Assembly (NCBI GenBank): GCA_002729695.1
Contig: PBYQ01000018.1
Location: forward strand, 1-44,537
Direction of reading: 5' to 3'
Length of the DNA stretch: 44,537 bases
From: Citromicrobium sp.
GTDB lineage: Bacteria > Pseudomonadota > Alphaproteobacteria > Sphingomonadales > Sphingomonadaceae
A program made the position numbers and the translations under genes. Below are positions 1 through 9,561 of this stretch, piece after piece. The notes below the pieces were generated by a model that did not search any database, had not been told where the DNA came from, and worked only from the letters and a program-made list of their open reading frames with translations. Numbering within the stretch: the stretch's first letter is position 1; each line of letters opens with the position of its first letter.

Positions 1-52
1 AGCGACCCCTTGTACCCAAAACAAGTGCGCTACCAGGCTGCGCCACTCCCCG
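1..52 (-). tRNA. tRNA-Pro (TGG anticodon), cut by the window edge
   Basis: On the minus strand the acceptor 5' side, D arm (GCGCAGCCTGGTAGCGC) and anticodon arm (stem CTTGT/ACAAG, loop TTTGGGT) read cleanly, and the anticodon is TGG. The T arm and 3' acceptor lie beyond position 1, so only about 52 nt are present. The D-arm sequence is the usual bacterial tRNA-Pro form. Confidence 0.93.
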
Positions 53-78
53 ACCGATTTCCCGCATAGCGCCGAGCT

Positions 79-155
79 TGGTGGACCCGGCAGGACTCGA
101 ACCCGCGACCTAGCCGTTATGAGCGGCCAGCTCTAACCAACTGAGCTACAGGCCC
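79..155 (-). tRNA. tRNA with CAT anticodon (tRNA-Ile2 or elongator tRNA-Met)
   Basis: A complete 77-nt minus-strand cloverleaf ends in an encoded CCA (79-81). The acceptor GGGCCTG pairs with CGGGTCC using two G-U wobbles. The anticodon stem GGCCG/CGGCT encloses loop CTCATAA, giving anticodon CAT. The T arm is GCGGG-TTCGAGT-CCTGC. CAT can be elongator Met or lysidine-modified Ile2. The GC-rich anticodon stem and arm sequence look more like alphaproteobacterial Ile2, but this is a judgement from memory. It lies about 27 nt from tRNA-Pro. Confidence 0.9.
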
Positions 156-225
156 CCGGGGTTTATGCCATCGCGACCGCAGCCGCTACCCGCGAACGCG
201 CGGTTTCGCAAGCGGAGCGTGTCGA

Positions 226-1215
226 TTAACAGCGCTGGGCTGCGGCCCACACCTCGGCCACTGTGGTCGGCGTGACATCGCGCGTTGCCATGTAGGCGTA
301 GACGCCGCGCAGCCACTCGAACAACGCCTCCAGATCGGCCTGCGTGTGCACATAGGGCGTGTTGCCCGGCTCGAGCGACGGGCTGTGGAAGGACAGGACC
401 AGAAGCGGGAGGCCTTGCGAGAGCGCGGCATCGACCGCGCGGATCGCGGCAGGAAGCGGCGTTCCTTCGGGCGTTAAACCTATCCGCTCCAGCAATCCGG
501 TCCGCGCGGCAATGCCTGCGCCACGGGGAATGCGTTCGAGCTTCGGGAAAAGCGAGCGCCCGTGGCGGGCCAACGCCCCGGTGTAGACCGTGGTCAGCGG
601 CAGTTCGAGCAGCGTGCGATCGTCGTCGACCCAATAGGGGCTGTTGGGAAAGGCGCTGTAATCGCGTCCGTGGCCGGGTGAATAATCGTAGAGCGCGCGG
701 ACCGAGCTATCGATGGTCACGCCGGTGTCCTGCAGCAGCTTTCTGGTTGCGGGGCCGAGGCCATAGCGGCCTGCGCGGTAGATGATCGGGGCGCTGCCGA
801 ATGCTTCCTCGATCGCATCGCGCAGGGAAGTGAACTTGGCGCGTTCGAGCTCGGGCGGCAGGTTGCCGGCGAAGGAATTGTGGACGTTGACCTCTTCTTC
901 GAAAGGAGGGTTCACCCACGGGTGCAACTGCACGCCCACCTCGGCTTTGCCGCGCCGTACCGCATCGCCGATGATCTCCTTCGCGAGGCTCGATTGCACG
1001 ATCGGCCAGTCGACGAGGTAAACGGGCGATGCGCCCAGTTCCTCGCACAGCGACTGAAAGGCGGGGATGCCGCTCAGGTGTGTGAGATCGTGCCGGTCGC
1101 GGGTGAAGGGGCCGGTCCAGTCGAAGCCTTCTTCGGTATCGACCGTCAGCAAGGAGGCAGGAGCGAAGCCGGGTGCGAATGTCGCGGCCTGCGCTGGCTT
1201 GGGTAATGTCAGCAT
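226..1215 (-). CDS. WalW-type polysaccharide deacetylase family protein
   Basis: This 329-residue protein resembles the WalW/polysaccharide deacetylase (NodB-fold, carbohydrate esterase 4-like) group found in sphingomonads. Supporting motifs are an N-terminal TVDTEEGFDW strand with the metal-site Asp, HPWVNPPF with a candidate metal His, YRAGRYG, and a late LVLSFHSPSLEPGNTPY block with a second conserved His. These enzymes remove acyl groups from cell-surface polysaccharides. The substrate here is unknown. It lies 42 bp downstream of the histidine kinase gene on the same strand, so the two are probably co-transcribed. The N-terminus (LTLPKPAQAATFAPGFAPA) is not a convincing signal peptide. 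Confidence 0.8.
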   Translation of the reverse strand: MLTLPKPAQAATFAPGFAPASLLTVDTEEGFDWTGPFTRDRHDLTHLSGIPAFQSLCEELGASPVYLVDWPIVQSSLAKEIIGDAVRRGKAEVGVQLHPWVNPPFEEEVNVHNSFAGNLPPELERAKFTSLRDAIEEAFGSAPIIYRAGRYGLGPATRKLLQDTGVTIDSSVRALYDYSPGHGRDYSAFPNSPYWVDDDRTLLELPLTTVYTGALARHGRSLFPKLERIPRGAGIAARTGLLERIGLTPEGTPLPAAIRAVDAALSQGLPLLVLSFHSPSLEPGNTPYVHTQADLEALFEWLRGVYAYMATRDVTPTTVAEVWAAAQRC

Positions 1216-1257
1216 GAATCGTCGCCCCTGTCGCGAGGAGCAGCACGAACCGCGTCG

Positions 1258-3117
1258 TCAGACGTGCTCGGGCACCTCGGCGGATGGGGTAGCGGCGGGT
1301 TCCTGCGCGGTCAAAGCGGGCAGGGTGAGTATCAACCGCCGGTTTTCCCGCCGCAGGCTGCCGCCGATGGCGCGTGCCTCTGCCCGTGCCAGCCGGAGCG
1401 CGAAACCGGGGCCGAACGGGCCGGCGCTGATGGCCACCGAAAGCGGCTTTCCGCGCGCGCCGAAGATGTCTTCGCTGCCGTTGAGCGAGGCTGGCAGGTC
1501 GGCCACGAATTGCGCCATGTTCGCGCCGGAACTCTGGTCGTGCTCCAGCGTGAGCGCCAGCTTCTCGCTCGGGGCGGCGGCAGAGCCGAGCGTCGCGAGA
1601 ATGCGCCAGCTCAGCAATTCGGCCTCGGGCCGGGCGAGGTCGACCCGGCACACCCCGCCAAGCGTCGCAACGAAGCCCGCGTTGCGCGGCTGCAGCAGCG
1701 GAAGCAGCTGCGCGAGGTGCTGGCGGAAGATCGCGGCAAGGTCCGCATCGCCGCCGGTCGGACGCAGGCGGCCGCTTTCGAGTCGGCTGAGCCGCTCCAA
1801 ATCGTCGAATCCGGCGAGCATCCTGGCGCTGTCGCCTGCGATACCCGCAGCAAGCGCGCGATAATCGTGCGGCACCGGCCCCACGACCTGCTGCTGGATG
1901 ACCTCGGCAAAACCCTGGATCGCGTTTACGGGCGTGCGCAGCTCATGGAGGAGTTGCCGCAGGCGGTCGCTCTGGTTGCCCGGCTCCTCAGCCCGCAATG
2001 GTCGGCGGAACCCGCCAGCATAGCCAAGGAAACGTCCATCGGGGCTCGAGAAGCGAGGTTGCGCGTCGAGGATCCATTCACCCTCGATCGCAGGCCCGCC
2101 TTCAAGCGTGACCGCCAGCCCGTGGAGCGGAAGTTGCCGTTCGATCGCTTCGGAAAGCTCTTCGGGCAAGATCGACGGTAGCGACAGGTACATCACGCGC
2201 GAAGCGGCGAAACTGTCCGCCCAGTCGATCGTCCCGCCGGTGTCGGTGGAGAAACCGAAGCCGGTCAGCTCCTCCTGCCGGGTGCTCTCGTCGGCGAAAG
2301 GCAGGGTAGGCGCGGCGTGATCTTGCGCGACGGGTTCGCGCGGAGTTCTCGGCTCGCCTTCCTCGCGGGCGCGCTGGAATGCCTCGATCCTGTGGCGAAG
2401 CGCGGTGATTTCGCTCTGCGGCTGATTGCCGACGTCGTCGTTCGCGTCCGCTCCGGATACACCCGCCGCAACGGCGCCGGCGGCGGTAGCGACATCGCCC
2501 GCGCTCATGGTGCCGTCCTGCGGTTCGGGTTCGACGGATTCGTCGTCATCCACTTCGGTATACTCGCCGTCGACGATGTCCTCATCGTCATGCTCGCGAT
2601 TATCACCCGCCAAGGTCGGCTCCGGCCGAGATTCCGTCTCCACGCCCGGCTGTTCCACCAGCGGCTCAGGCTCGGGCGGGAGCGGCAGGGCGCGGTCATG
2701 CACGCCGAGCCGTTCGAGCAGTGCGTCGACCTTCTCGGGCAGATCGCGGCGCAGGCGCAGGAAACCCCGTGCTCGAACCGGCAGTTCCGGGATCAGGGCG
2801 AGCCATTGGGCTTCCGTCAGCCGTGCGGTGGAAAGCGTGGCCGACGCGATGTCGGGCTCCGCCTCGGCGAAATGCGCTACCAGCGCAGGATCGTTCAGGC
2901 GGCGTCCCTGTTCGCGGACGATTTCCGCCCGTTCGCGTACGGAAATGACGTCGGCCAGCGAATCGAGCCGCAAGCGTGCCGCAGCCAGCAGGCTGGGGTC
3001 GCGGCCCGGCTGCGGGCGTCCCAGCAGGTCGAGAAGCTGGCGATACTGCGTGCGCGCCCCCGCGCTGGCTCCCGCCTTCTGGCGCAGGACGGTGGCAAGG
3101 CGATCGTCGAACTGCAT
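1258..3117 (-). CDS. Sensor histidine kinase-like protein with degenerate ATPase domain
   Basis: A HisKA dimerization/phosphoacceptor segment is clear (LLHELRTPVNAIQGFAEVI, His in the H-box) about two-thirds along. It is preceded by an acidic low-complexity linker (DDEDIVDGEYTEVDDDES) and a helical N-terminal part with no transmembrane segment, so the protein is probably cytosolic. The C-terminal third follows the HATPase order, ending GPFGPGFALRLARAEARAIGGSL. However, no N-box Asn and no DxGxG motif are visible, so ATP binding is doubtful. The start is placed at Met 3117 (MQFDDRLA); the frame stays open to 3267, but that extension looks non-coding. No partner response regulator is adjacent. 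The deacetylase gene follows after 42 bp. Confidence 0.75.
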   Translation of the reverse strand: MQFDDRLATVLRQKAGASAGARTQYRQLLDLLGRPQPGRDPSLLAAARLRLDSLADVISVRERAEIVREQGRRLNDPALVAHFAEAEPDIASATLSTARLTEAQWLALIPELPVRARGFLRLRRDLPEKVDALLERLGVHDRALPLPPEPEPLVEQPGVETESRPEPTLAGDNREHDDEDIVDGEYTEVDDDESVEPEPQDGTMSAGDVATAAGAVAAGVSGADANDDVGNQPQSEITALRHRIEAFQRAREEGEPRTPREPVAQDHAAPTLPFADESTRQEELTGFGFSTDTGGTIDWADSFAASRVMYLSLPSILPEELSEAIERQLPLHGLAVTLEGGPAIEGEWILDAQPRFSSPDGRFLGYAGGFRRPLRAEEPGNQSDRLRQLLHELRTPVNAIQGFAEVIQQQVVGPVPHDYRALAAGIAGDSARMLAGFDDLERLSRLESGRLRPTGGDADLAAIFRQHLAQLLPLLQPRNAGFVATLGGVCRVDLARPEAELLSWRILATLGSAAAPSEKLALTLEHDQSSGANMAQFVADLPASLNGSEDIFGARGKPLSVAISAGPFGPGFALRLARAEARAIGGSLRRENRRLILTLPALTAQEPAATPSAEVPEHV

Positions 3118-3359
3118 GGCGGGGTGGGGGCAGGGCTCCGGCGAGAAACAGGGGTGATCCGCCGTGCCATCCCGACGCGACGTGTATGGTGCATAAACCT
3201 TTACCACGGCACGGGAATGACAGTCAGTCCCCACGTTGCAAAGCGGGACATTCGCTGCCATGAACAATAATGTTAGCGACCCGAATTATTAACAAAGGCG
3301 ATCCTTTCAGGAATCGCCCGGGTGGCAGCAGGGATGATTGATTGTTGCGAGGGGGGCGG

Positions 3360-3824
3360 ATGGCCAATCTGGACGAGATAGACCGGCAGCTTTTGCAGGA
3401 ATTGCAAGCTGAGGGTCGTGTTACCAATGTGGAGCTGGCGCGACGCGTCGGGCTGACGGCACCGCCGTGCCTGCGCCGTGTGCGCGCGCTCGAAGATGAA
3501 GGCGTGATCCGCGGCTATCACGCCGATCTGGAACCATCGAAGCTTGGCTTCGCGATCGTGGTTTTCGCGATGGTCAGCCTGAAGAGCCAGGCCGAAACTG
3601 CCCTTCGCGAATTCGAAGAGGCGATGCAGGATCTGCCCGAAGTGCGCGAAGTCCACATGCTCAATGGCGAAATCGACTTCATTCTCAAGATCGTAAGCCG
3701 CGATCTTCAGAGCTTCCAGGAATTCCTCACCAGCAAGCTGACACCTGCGCCAAACGTGGCGAGCGTGAAGACATCGCTGACGATCCGGACGAGCAAATAT
3801 ACGCCAGGCGTGCCGCTGCGGTGA
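3360..3824 (+). CDS. Lrp/AsnC family transcriptional regulator
   Basis: This 154-residue protein has the family layout: an N-terminal winged HTH (NLDEIDRQLLQELQAEGR through PPCLRRVRALEDEGVIRGY) and a C-terminal RAM/AsnC ligand-binding domain (ALREFEEAMQDLPEVREVHMLNGEIDFILKIV is its core). Such proteins bind DNA as dimers or octamers and respond to amino acids. Start 3360 is chosen because GAGGGGGG lies just upstream; an in-frame start at 3342 is less likely. The stop overlaps the GTG of the next gene in a GTGA arrangement, so the two regulators are translationally coupled. Confidence 0.9.
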   Translation: MANLDEIDRQLLQELQAEGRVTNVELARRVGLTAPPCLRRVRALEDEGVIRGYHADLEPSKLGFAIVVFAMVSLKSQAETALREFEEAMQDLPEVREVHMLNGEIDFILKIVSRDLQSFQEFLTSKLTPAPNVASVKTSLTIRTSKYTPGVPLR

Positions 3825-4270
3825 GCAGACTGCGGCCGACGGTACGCGATTTTGCGTCCCTGAAGCTTATCGCAGCATACGGGGCGGGCATGGCGGCGAT
3901 CGTCTGGCTGCTCGACTGGCTGGACTATCGGCGCGCGATCCACGATCGCTCGGGTGAACTTTACGTTCTTGCCGTCGCGGTGATTTTCGCGCTGCTTGGC
4001 GGCTGGCTCGCGCTTCGTCTGATCCCGCGACCCGCGACCGGGACGTTCGTCGCCAATGAGGCGGCTCTTCGCCAGTTGCGGATCAGTGCGCGTGAACGCG
4101 AGGTACTGGCACTGCTGGCGAAGGGCGCGACGAACAAGGGCATCGCCCGCACGCTCGAAATCTCTCCCAATACCGTAAAGACTCACGTCGCATCGCTTTA
4201 CGCCAAGCTGGAGGCGTCGAACCGGACGCAAGCCGTGGCGCAGGCTCGCGCGCTCTCCATCCTGCCGTAA
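3821..4270 (+). CDS. Membrane-anchored LuxR-type HTH regulator
   Basis: This 149-residue protein has two predicted N-terminal membrane helices (LKLIAAYGAGMAAIVWLLDW and LYVLAVAVIFALLGGWLAL) and then a GerE/LuxR helix-turn-helix (SAREREVLALLAKGATNKGI through ISPNTVKTHVASLYAKLEA). There is no receiver domain. The start is a GTG at 3821 overlapping the upstream TGA by four bases. The layout suggests a membrane-tethered DNA-binding protein that senses an envelope or lipid state; that role is inference. Confidence 0.85.
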   Translation: MSRLRPTVRDFASLKLIAAYGAGMAAIVWLLDWLDYRRAIHDRSGELYVLAVAVIFALLGGWLALRLIPRPATGTFVANEAALRQLRISAREREVLALLAKGATNKGIARTLEISPNTVKTHVASLYAKLEASNRTQAVAQARALSILP

Positions 4271-4291
4271 AGCCGGGTGACCGGCCCGATC

Positions 4292-4307
4292 TCACCCGTT
4301 TGGGTGA
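4292..4307. promoter_or_regulatory. Small dyad TCACCC-4-GGGTGA upstream of the DUF4199 gene
   Basis: A perfect 6-bp inverted repeat with a 4-nt spacer lies between the LuxR-type gene and the DUF4199 gene. It could be an operator or a weak hairpin. There is no T-tract, so it is not a clear terminator. Confidence 0.35.
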
Positions 4308-4374
4308 TAGGCGGGTGGATCACGACGCGCGTAGTCATCATCGCATCGAATCAGGCAACACGGGGAGAATTTCG

Positions 4375-4896
4375 ATGTTCAGGGTAATCGCGGTGTACGG
4401 GCTGATCGCCGGAGCGATCGTGGCAGCTGCCATGGTCGCATCGATGGCGATCGGCGCGCACAGCATGGTGGTTGGATACCTATCCATGCTGGTTGCGCTC
4501 AGCATGGTCTTCGTCGGGATCAAGAAATATCGCGACGATCAGCTGGGCGGGGTGATTGGGTTCTGGCCCGCTGCGGGAGTGGGCCTGGGTATCTCGGCGG
4601 TCGCTTCGCTGTGTTATGCGGTGGGCTGGGAGGTTTACCTCTATTCGACCGACTACAGCTTCATGGCAGATTACGCGAACAGCGTTGTCGCGTCGGCCAA
4701 AGCCGATGGCGCATCGAGCGCCGAGATTGCGAAGATGCAGGCCGACATGGCTGGGTTCGCGAAGAGTTACGAGAATCCGGTCTATCGGTTCCTGATCACG
4801 CTGAGCGAAATCGCGCCGGTCGCCATTCTCGTGACGCTGCTCTCCGCCGCCCTGCTACGCAACCGCCGCTTTCTCCCCGCTCGCACGGTGGGGTGA
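4375..4896 (+). CDS. DUF4199 family membrane protein
   Basis: This 173-residue integral membrane protein has four hydrophobic segments: the N-terminal VIAVYGLIAGAIVAAAMVA, a second near MLVALSMVFVGI, a third near AGVGLGISAVASLCYAVGW, and a C-terminal ILVTLLSAALL. A soluble acidic and Ala-rich loop sits between the last two. The order and the IKKYRDDQLGG motif after the second helix fit DUF4199. No biochemical function is known for this family. Start 4375 is set by GGGGAGAA about 6 nt upstream. It follows the LuxR-type regulator by 104 bp on the same strand and may be its target. Confidence 0.85.
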   Translation: MFRVIAVYGLIAGAIVAAAMVASMAIGAHSMVVGYLSMLVALSMVFVGIKKYRDDQLGGVIGFWPAAGVGLGISAVASLCYAVGWEVYLYSTDYSFMADYANSVVASAKADGASSAEIAKMQADMAGFAKSYENPVYRFLITLSEIAPVAILVTLLSAALLRNRRFLPARTVG

Positions 4897-4960
4897 ACCT
4901 GCGGCCAGCGCAGCACCCGCTTCATCGAGAAGTGTATCTCTTTGCGGTGCGGAAGCGTTT

Positions 4961-5026
4961 GCCCCGCGTACCTTTTCCGCTGTCGTCTAGTCGGTGAGGA
5001 CAGCGGAAAAGATTATCCCGCGGGGC
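4961..5026. terminator. Long two-part hairpin between convergent genes
   Basis: An inner perfect 13-bp stem (4972-4984 with 4999-5011, CTTTTCCGCTGTC arm) is enclosed by an outer perfect 8-bp stem (GCCCCGCG 4961-4968 with 5019-5026). It lies between the convergent DUF4199 and accC genes, as expected for a bidirectional transcription stop. No long T-run follows, so termination by an intrinsic mechanism is not certain. Confidence 0.7.
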
Positions 5027-5048
5027 GAAGCGTAAGTGGCACGCGCTG

Positions 5049-6398
<1,350 letters not shown>

Positions 6399-6409
6399 GC
6401 TTTGCGTCC

Positions 6410-6901
6410 TCAGTCGATGACGACCAGCGGCTGGTCGAATTCGACCGGCTGGGCATTGTCGACCAGGATGGCTTTGACGGTGCCGCTACGCGGCGCGGTG
6501 ATCGGGTTCATCACCTTCATCGCTTCCACGATCAGCAGCGTCTGGCCTTCCTTGACCGAGGCGCCAACAGTGATGAAGTCCGCCGCGCCGGGTTCGGGCG
6601 CGAGATAGACCGTGCCGACCATGGGCGAAGGGACCGCATTGGTGAGGTCCGGGCCGGTATCGGCGGCGGGTTGCGGCGCGGCCTGCTGGGCCGGCGCAGC
6701 GGCAGGTGCCGCCATCTGCGGCGCGGGTGCGGCATAGGCTGCGGCCTGAAGTTCGCGCGCGACGCGCAGCTTGCGGTCGCCATCCTCGACTTCGATCTCG
6801 GAAAGACCGGTTTCGGAAAGGAGTTCTGCCAGCTCGCGCACGAGCTCGATGTCGACGTTCATTTTCGATTTGCGACCGGAATTGCGGCTATGCTCTGCCA
6901 T
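6410..6901 (-). CDS. accB: Acetyl-CoA carboxylase biotin carboxyl carrier protein
   Basis: This 163-residue protein has a helical N-terminal segment ([19 protein letters not shown]), an Ala/Pro-rich linker, and a C-terminal biotinyl domain with the EAMKVMNPI motif whose Lys carries biotin. It shuttles carboxyl groups between AccC and the transferase. The start at Met 6901 (MAEHSRNS) is preferred. A second possible start is at MNVDIE thirteen residues later, and the open frame extends upstream to 6964 without support. It is the middle gene of the aroQ-accB-accC operon. Confidence 0.96.
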   Translation of the reverse strand: MAEHSRNSGRKSKMNVDIELVRELAELLSETGLSEIEVEDGDRKLRVARELQAAAYAAPAPQMAAPAAAPAQQAAPQPAADTGPDLTNAVPSPMVGTVYLAPEPGAADFITVGASVKEGQTLLIVEAMKVMNPITAPRSGTVKAILVDNAQPVEFDQPLVVID

Positions 6902-6967
6902 GTACAACCTTGATCGATGAATGGGGGAAGAGGGGCGTATGCGCCCGCCTTCGCGTTCATGCAAGGT

Positions 6968-7402
6968 TTAGAGAGCGGCTGCCGCGTCGATTGCGTCGAG
7001 ATAGGAGGGGAGGCCCTTGCCCTTGAAGCAGGCGACCGCGCCTTCGCCGATATAGGAAACATGGCGGAAATCCTCGCGCGTCTGCGGGTCCGACAGGTGC
7101 ACCTCTATCACAGGCGGGGTGATTGCCTTGGCCGCATCGAGCAGCGCGACAGAAGTGTGGGTATAGGCTGCAGCGTTGATGATCACCGCCTTTGCGTCCG
7201 CCGCGTGTGCCTCGTGCAGCCAGTCGACCAGCGTGCCTTCGTGGTTGGTCTGTCGGAACTCGACGGCGAGCCCGTGCTCGTGCGCCTTCCCAGCGCACGC
7301 CGCCTCGATCTCGGCCAGCGTGGTGGTGCCGTAAATCTCGGGCTCGCGGGTGCCGAGCAAGTTGAGGTTGGGGCCGTTGAGAATGAATAAGGTTGAAGGC
7401 AT
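6968..7402 (-). CDS. aroQ: Type II 3-dehydroquinate dehydratase
   Basis: This 144-residue protein matches the small dodecameric type II dehydroquinase. It has the N-terminal LFILNGPNLNLLGTREPEIYG motif (the active-site lid Arg/Tyr region), QTNHEGTLVDWLHEA, IINAAAYTHTSVAL, and the catalytic EVHLSDPQTRE block. It dehydrates 3-dehydroquinate to 3-dehydroshikimate in the shikimate pathway. An aroQ-accB-accC order is common in proteobacteria. The divergent purU gene starts about 90-100 bp away, so both promoters lie in that gap. Confidence 0.97.
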   Translation of the reverse strand: MPSTLFILNGPNLNLLGTREPEIYGTTTLAEIEAACAGKAHEHGLAVEFRQTNHEGTLVDWLHEAHAADAKAVIINAAAYTHTSVALLDAAKAITPPVIEVHLSDPQTREDFRHVSYIGEGAVACFKGKGLPSYLDAIDAAAAL

Positions 7403-7491
7403 GGGCTGCTTTTAGCGAGCTGTTGCGCCTTGCGGAATAGCGGTGAGGCGAGACCGGCTTTCTTCTTGCGCAAAGCGCGAAGAGTGACATC

Positions 7492-8376
7492 GTGCGACGC
7501 ATGAACGCTCAGAACGCCGCAGATTCTTACATCCTCACCCTCTCGTGCCACGATACTGTCGGCATCGTTGCGGCGATTAGCGGCCATCTGGCGAAGATCG
7601 GCGGGTTTATCGTCAACAGCCAGCAATATGCCGATCTCGAATCGGGTCATTTCTTCCTGCGCATCGAGTTTCAGCCTCATGGCGACCACTTCCCCGGCTC
7701 GCTCGACGAATTGACGAAGGGGTTCGAGCCCATCGCGCAGGCTTACGAGATGCGGTGGGAATTGCGGCCGTCGTCGCACAAGCCGAAACTGTTGATCGCG
7801 GTGTCGAAGGGCAGCCACTGCCTGAACGACCTGCTCTATCGCTGGCGTACCGGGAACCTGCCGGTCGAGATCGTCGGTGTCGTCTCCAACCACCCGGACC
7901 TGCGCGACCTGACCGAGTGGCATGGAGTGCCGTATCACCACCTCCCGATGACACCCGAGACCAAGGAGCAGCAGGAAGCGGCGCTGCTATCGCTGGTCGA
8001 GAATAGCGGAGCCGACTACCTGATCCTGGCGCGCTACATGCAGGTGCTTTCGCCCGAGCTGGTCGAGCGCCTTGCGGGGCGCTGCATCAATATCCATCAC
8101 AGCTTCCTGCCCAGCTTCAAGGGCGCACGGCCCTACGCCCGCGCGCACGAGCGCGGGGTGAAGCTGATCGGCGCGACCGCGCATTTCGTGACCAGTGACC
8201 TCGATGAAGGGCCGATCATCGAACAGGATGTGGAGCGGGTCGATCACCGCGCAACCGAGCAGGACCTGGTCGTGATGGGCCGCGACATCGAGGCGCGCGT
8301 GCTCGCCCGGGCAGTCCGCTGGACGGCCGAGCAGAAGGTGTTCCTCAACGGCGCGCGGACAGTGGTATTTCGATAG
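7492..8376 (+). CDS. purU: Formyltetrahydrofolate deformylase
   Basis: This 294-residue protein has an N-terminal ACT domain (YILTLSCHDTVGIVAAISGHL) followed by a formyltransferase-like catalytic domain with VVSNHPDLRDL, YHHLPMTPETK, LILARYMQVLSPELV, the catalytic NIHHSFLPSFKGARPY motif, and TAHFVTSDLDEGPII. It hydrolyses 10-formyl-THF to THF and formate, balancing one-carbon pools. The GTG at 7492 is reported; an ATG nine bases downstream (7501, MNAQNAADSY) is an equally plausible start. Confidence 0.96.
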   Translation: MRRMNAQNAADSYILTLSCHDTVGIVAAISGHLAKIGGFIVNSQQYADLESGHFFLRIEFQPHGDHFPGSLDELTKGFEPIAQAYEMRWELRPSSHKPKLLIAVSKGSHCLNDLLYRWRTGNLPVEIVGVVSNHPDLRDLTEWHGVPYHHLPMTPETKEQQEAALLSLVENSGADYLILARYMQVLSPELVERLAGRCINIHHSFLPSFKGARPYARAHERGVKLIGATAHFVTSDLDEGPIIEQDVERVDHRATEQDLVVMGRDIEARVLARAVRWTAEQKVFLNGARTVVFR

Positions 8377-8395
8377 TCCGGGCGGGGCAGTACTC

Positions 8396-8809
8396 CTACC
8401 GCTCCACGCCCTTGATCTTTCCCCACTGGCGGGCGGCGGTGTAGCCGAGGTAGCCGGTGCCGAAGAGCGCGTAGAGTTCTTCTGGCAGGCCGCGCAGGTA
8501 GGCGGTGATGCCGTTGCCGATGTTCACCGCCATGCGCGGATCGAAGGCGGAGAGGACGCCCATCGGCAGCGCGAACAGGATCATCGCGTACATTACGTAG
8601 AGAAAGCTCGGCCGCGCGCGGCTGGTCCAGGGGTCGGGCGATTGCGCCTCGGCGATGATCGCGGCCATCTGCGCTTCGACCAGCTTCAATTCCTGCGAAC
8701 CTTCCAGCGCGAGCAGTTCGAGCTTGGCTTTCGCACGCGCCTCCTTGTCGGGAATGATCTTGTCGATGATCAAGGCGAGGGGACCGATCAGACTATCGAT
8801 GATGGGCAT
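8396..8809 (-). CDS. GTA-type holin family protein (3TM)
   Basis: This 137-residue protein resembles the GTA_holin_3TM family. It has an N-terminal hydrophobic segment (IIDSLIGPLALIIDKIIP), a charged helical stretch (KEARAKAKLELLALEGSQELKLVEAQ), the conserved PDPWTSRARPSFLYVMYAMIL region with the second membrane helix, and a C-terminal GTGYLGYTAARQWGK. Start 8809 is chosen for its GGAG 9 nt upstream; the open frame extends to 8842. Such holins release gene-transfer-agent particles or are phage relics. No endolysin or GTA structural genes are adjacent. Confidence 0.8.
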   Translation of the reverse strand: MPIIDSLIGPLALIIDKIIPDKEARAKAKLELLALEGSQELKLVEAQMAAIIAEAQSPDPWTSRARPSFLYVMYAMILFALPMGVLSAFDPRMAVNIGNGITAYLRGLPEELYALFGTGYLGYTAARQWGKIKGVER

Positions 8810-8938
8810 GGGCGTGACTCCGGTGTGTTGGAGTTCAATCATGTAACCAGATAGGTTCGTGTAGGAAAATGGTTTGCGGGCTCACGGCCCGTCGCTAGGC
8901 CACCCACCAGCACACACACGCAATGGAAGAGGCGCATA

Positions 8939-9397
8939 ATGGCAGGCATCTGGTTCGACGATATGGAAGTGGGGCAGGTTATCGACCACCCGATCCGCCG
9001 CACAGTGACCGAGACGGACAATGTCATGTTCACCTGCATGACGCACAATCCGGCGCAGCTTCACCTCGACGAGGAATATATGAAGGGTACCGAATTCGGC
9101 ACCCGGATCGTCAATTCGTGCTTCACCTTGTCCGTGATGGTCGGGATTTCGGTCAACGACACCACCCTGGGAACCGCGATAGCCAACCTGGGATGGGACG
9201 AGGTCCGCTTTCCCAAGCCGCTGTTCCACGGCGATACGATCCGGATCGAGACCGAGATCGTGGGCCTGCGCGAAAGCAAGAGCCGCCCCGAGGCGGGCAT
9301 CGTCACTTTCGAGCACCGCGCCTTCAACCAGCACGGCGATCTGGTCGCGAGCTGCAAGCGCAGCGGTCTTCAGCGCAAGAGGCCTGCCGAAGCCTGA
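8939..9397 (+). CDS. MaoC family dehydratase
   Basis: This 152-residue single hot-dog-fold protein starts GIWFDDMEVGQVIDHPIRRTVTETDNVMF, typical of MaoC/mesaconyl-CoA hydratase-like enzymes. The segment THNPAQLHLDEEY corresponds to the catalytic Asp/His (DxxxxNPxHxD) site in modified form, and GTRIVNSCFTLSVMVG follows. It probably hydrates an enoyl-CoA; the substrate is unknown. An AGAGGCGC stretch precedes the ATG. It stands alone, with the GTA-type holin gene diverging upstream. Confidence 0.9.
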   Translation: MAGIWFDDMEVGQVIDHPIRRTVTETDNVMFTCMTHNPAQLHLDEEYMKGTEFGTRIVNSCFTLSVMVGISVNDTTLGTAIANLGWDEVRFPKPLFHGDTIRIETEIVGLRESKSRPEAGIVTFEHRAFNQHGDLVASCKRSGLQRKRPAEA

Positions 9398-9561
9398 ATG
9401 AGGCTTTGTGACAGTCTCATGCTGGAATGATGCAGGGAGAAATAGCGGAAATCCGCGATATCGGATGTTTCGAATATGACTCAATGAAGACAATGTTACA
9501 GTTATGTTGCAGTTTGCCGCCGTTAGCTGCATAAGTCTCCTGCTGAAAACAGGAGAGAGAG

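Noticed and set aside
1264..2181. 305-residue plus-strand frame opposite the histidine kinase gene
   Set aside because: Antisense shadow of the kinase gene.
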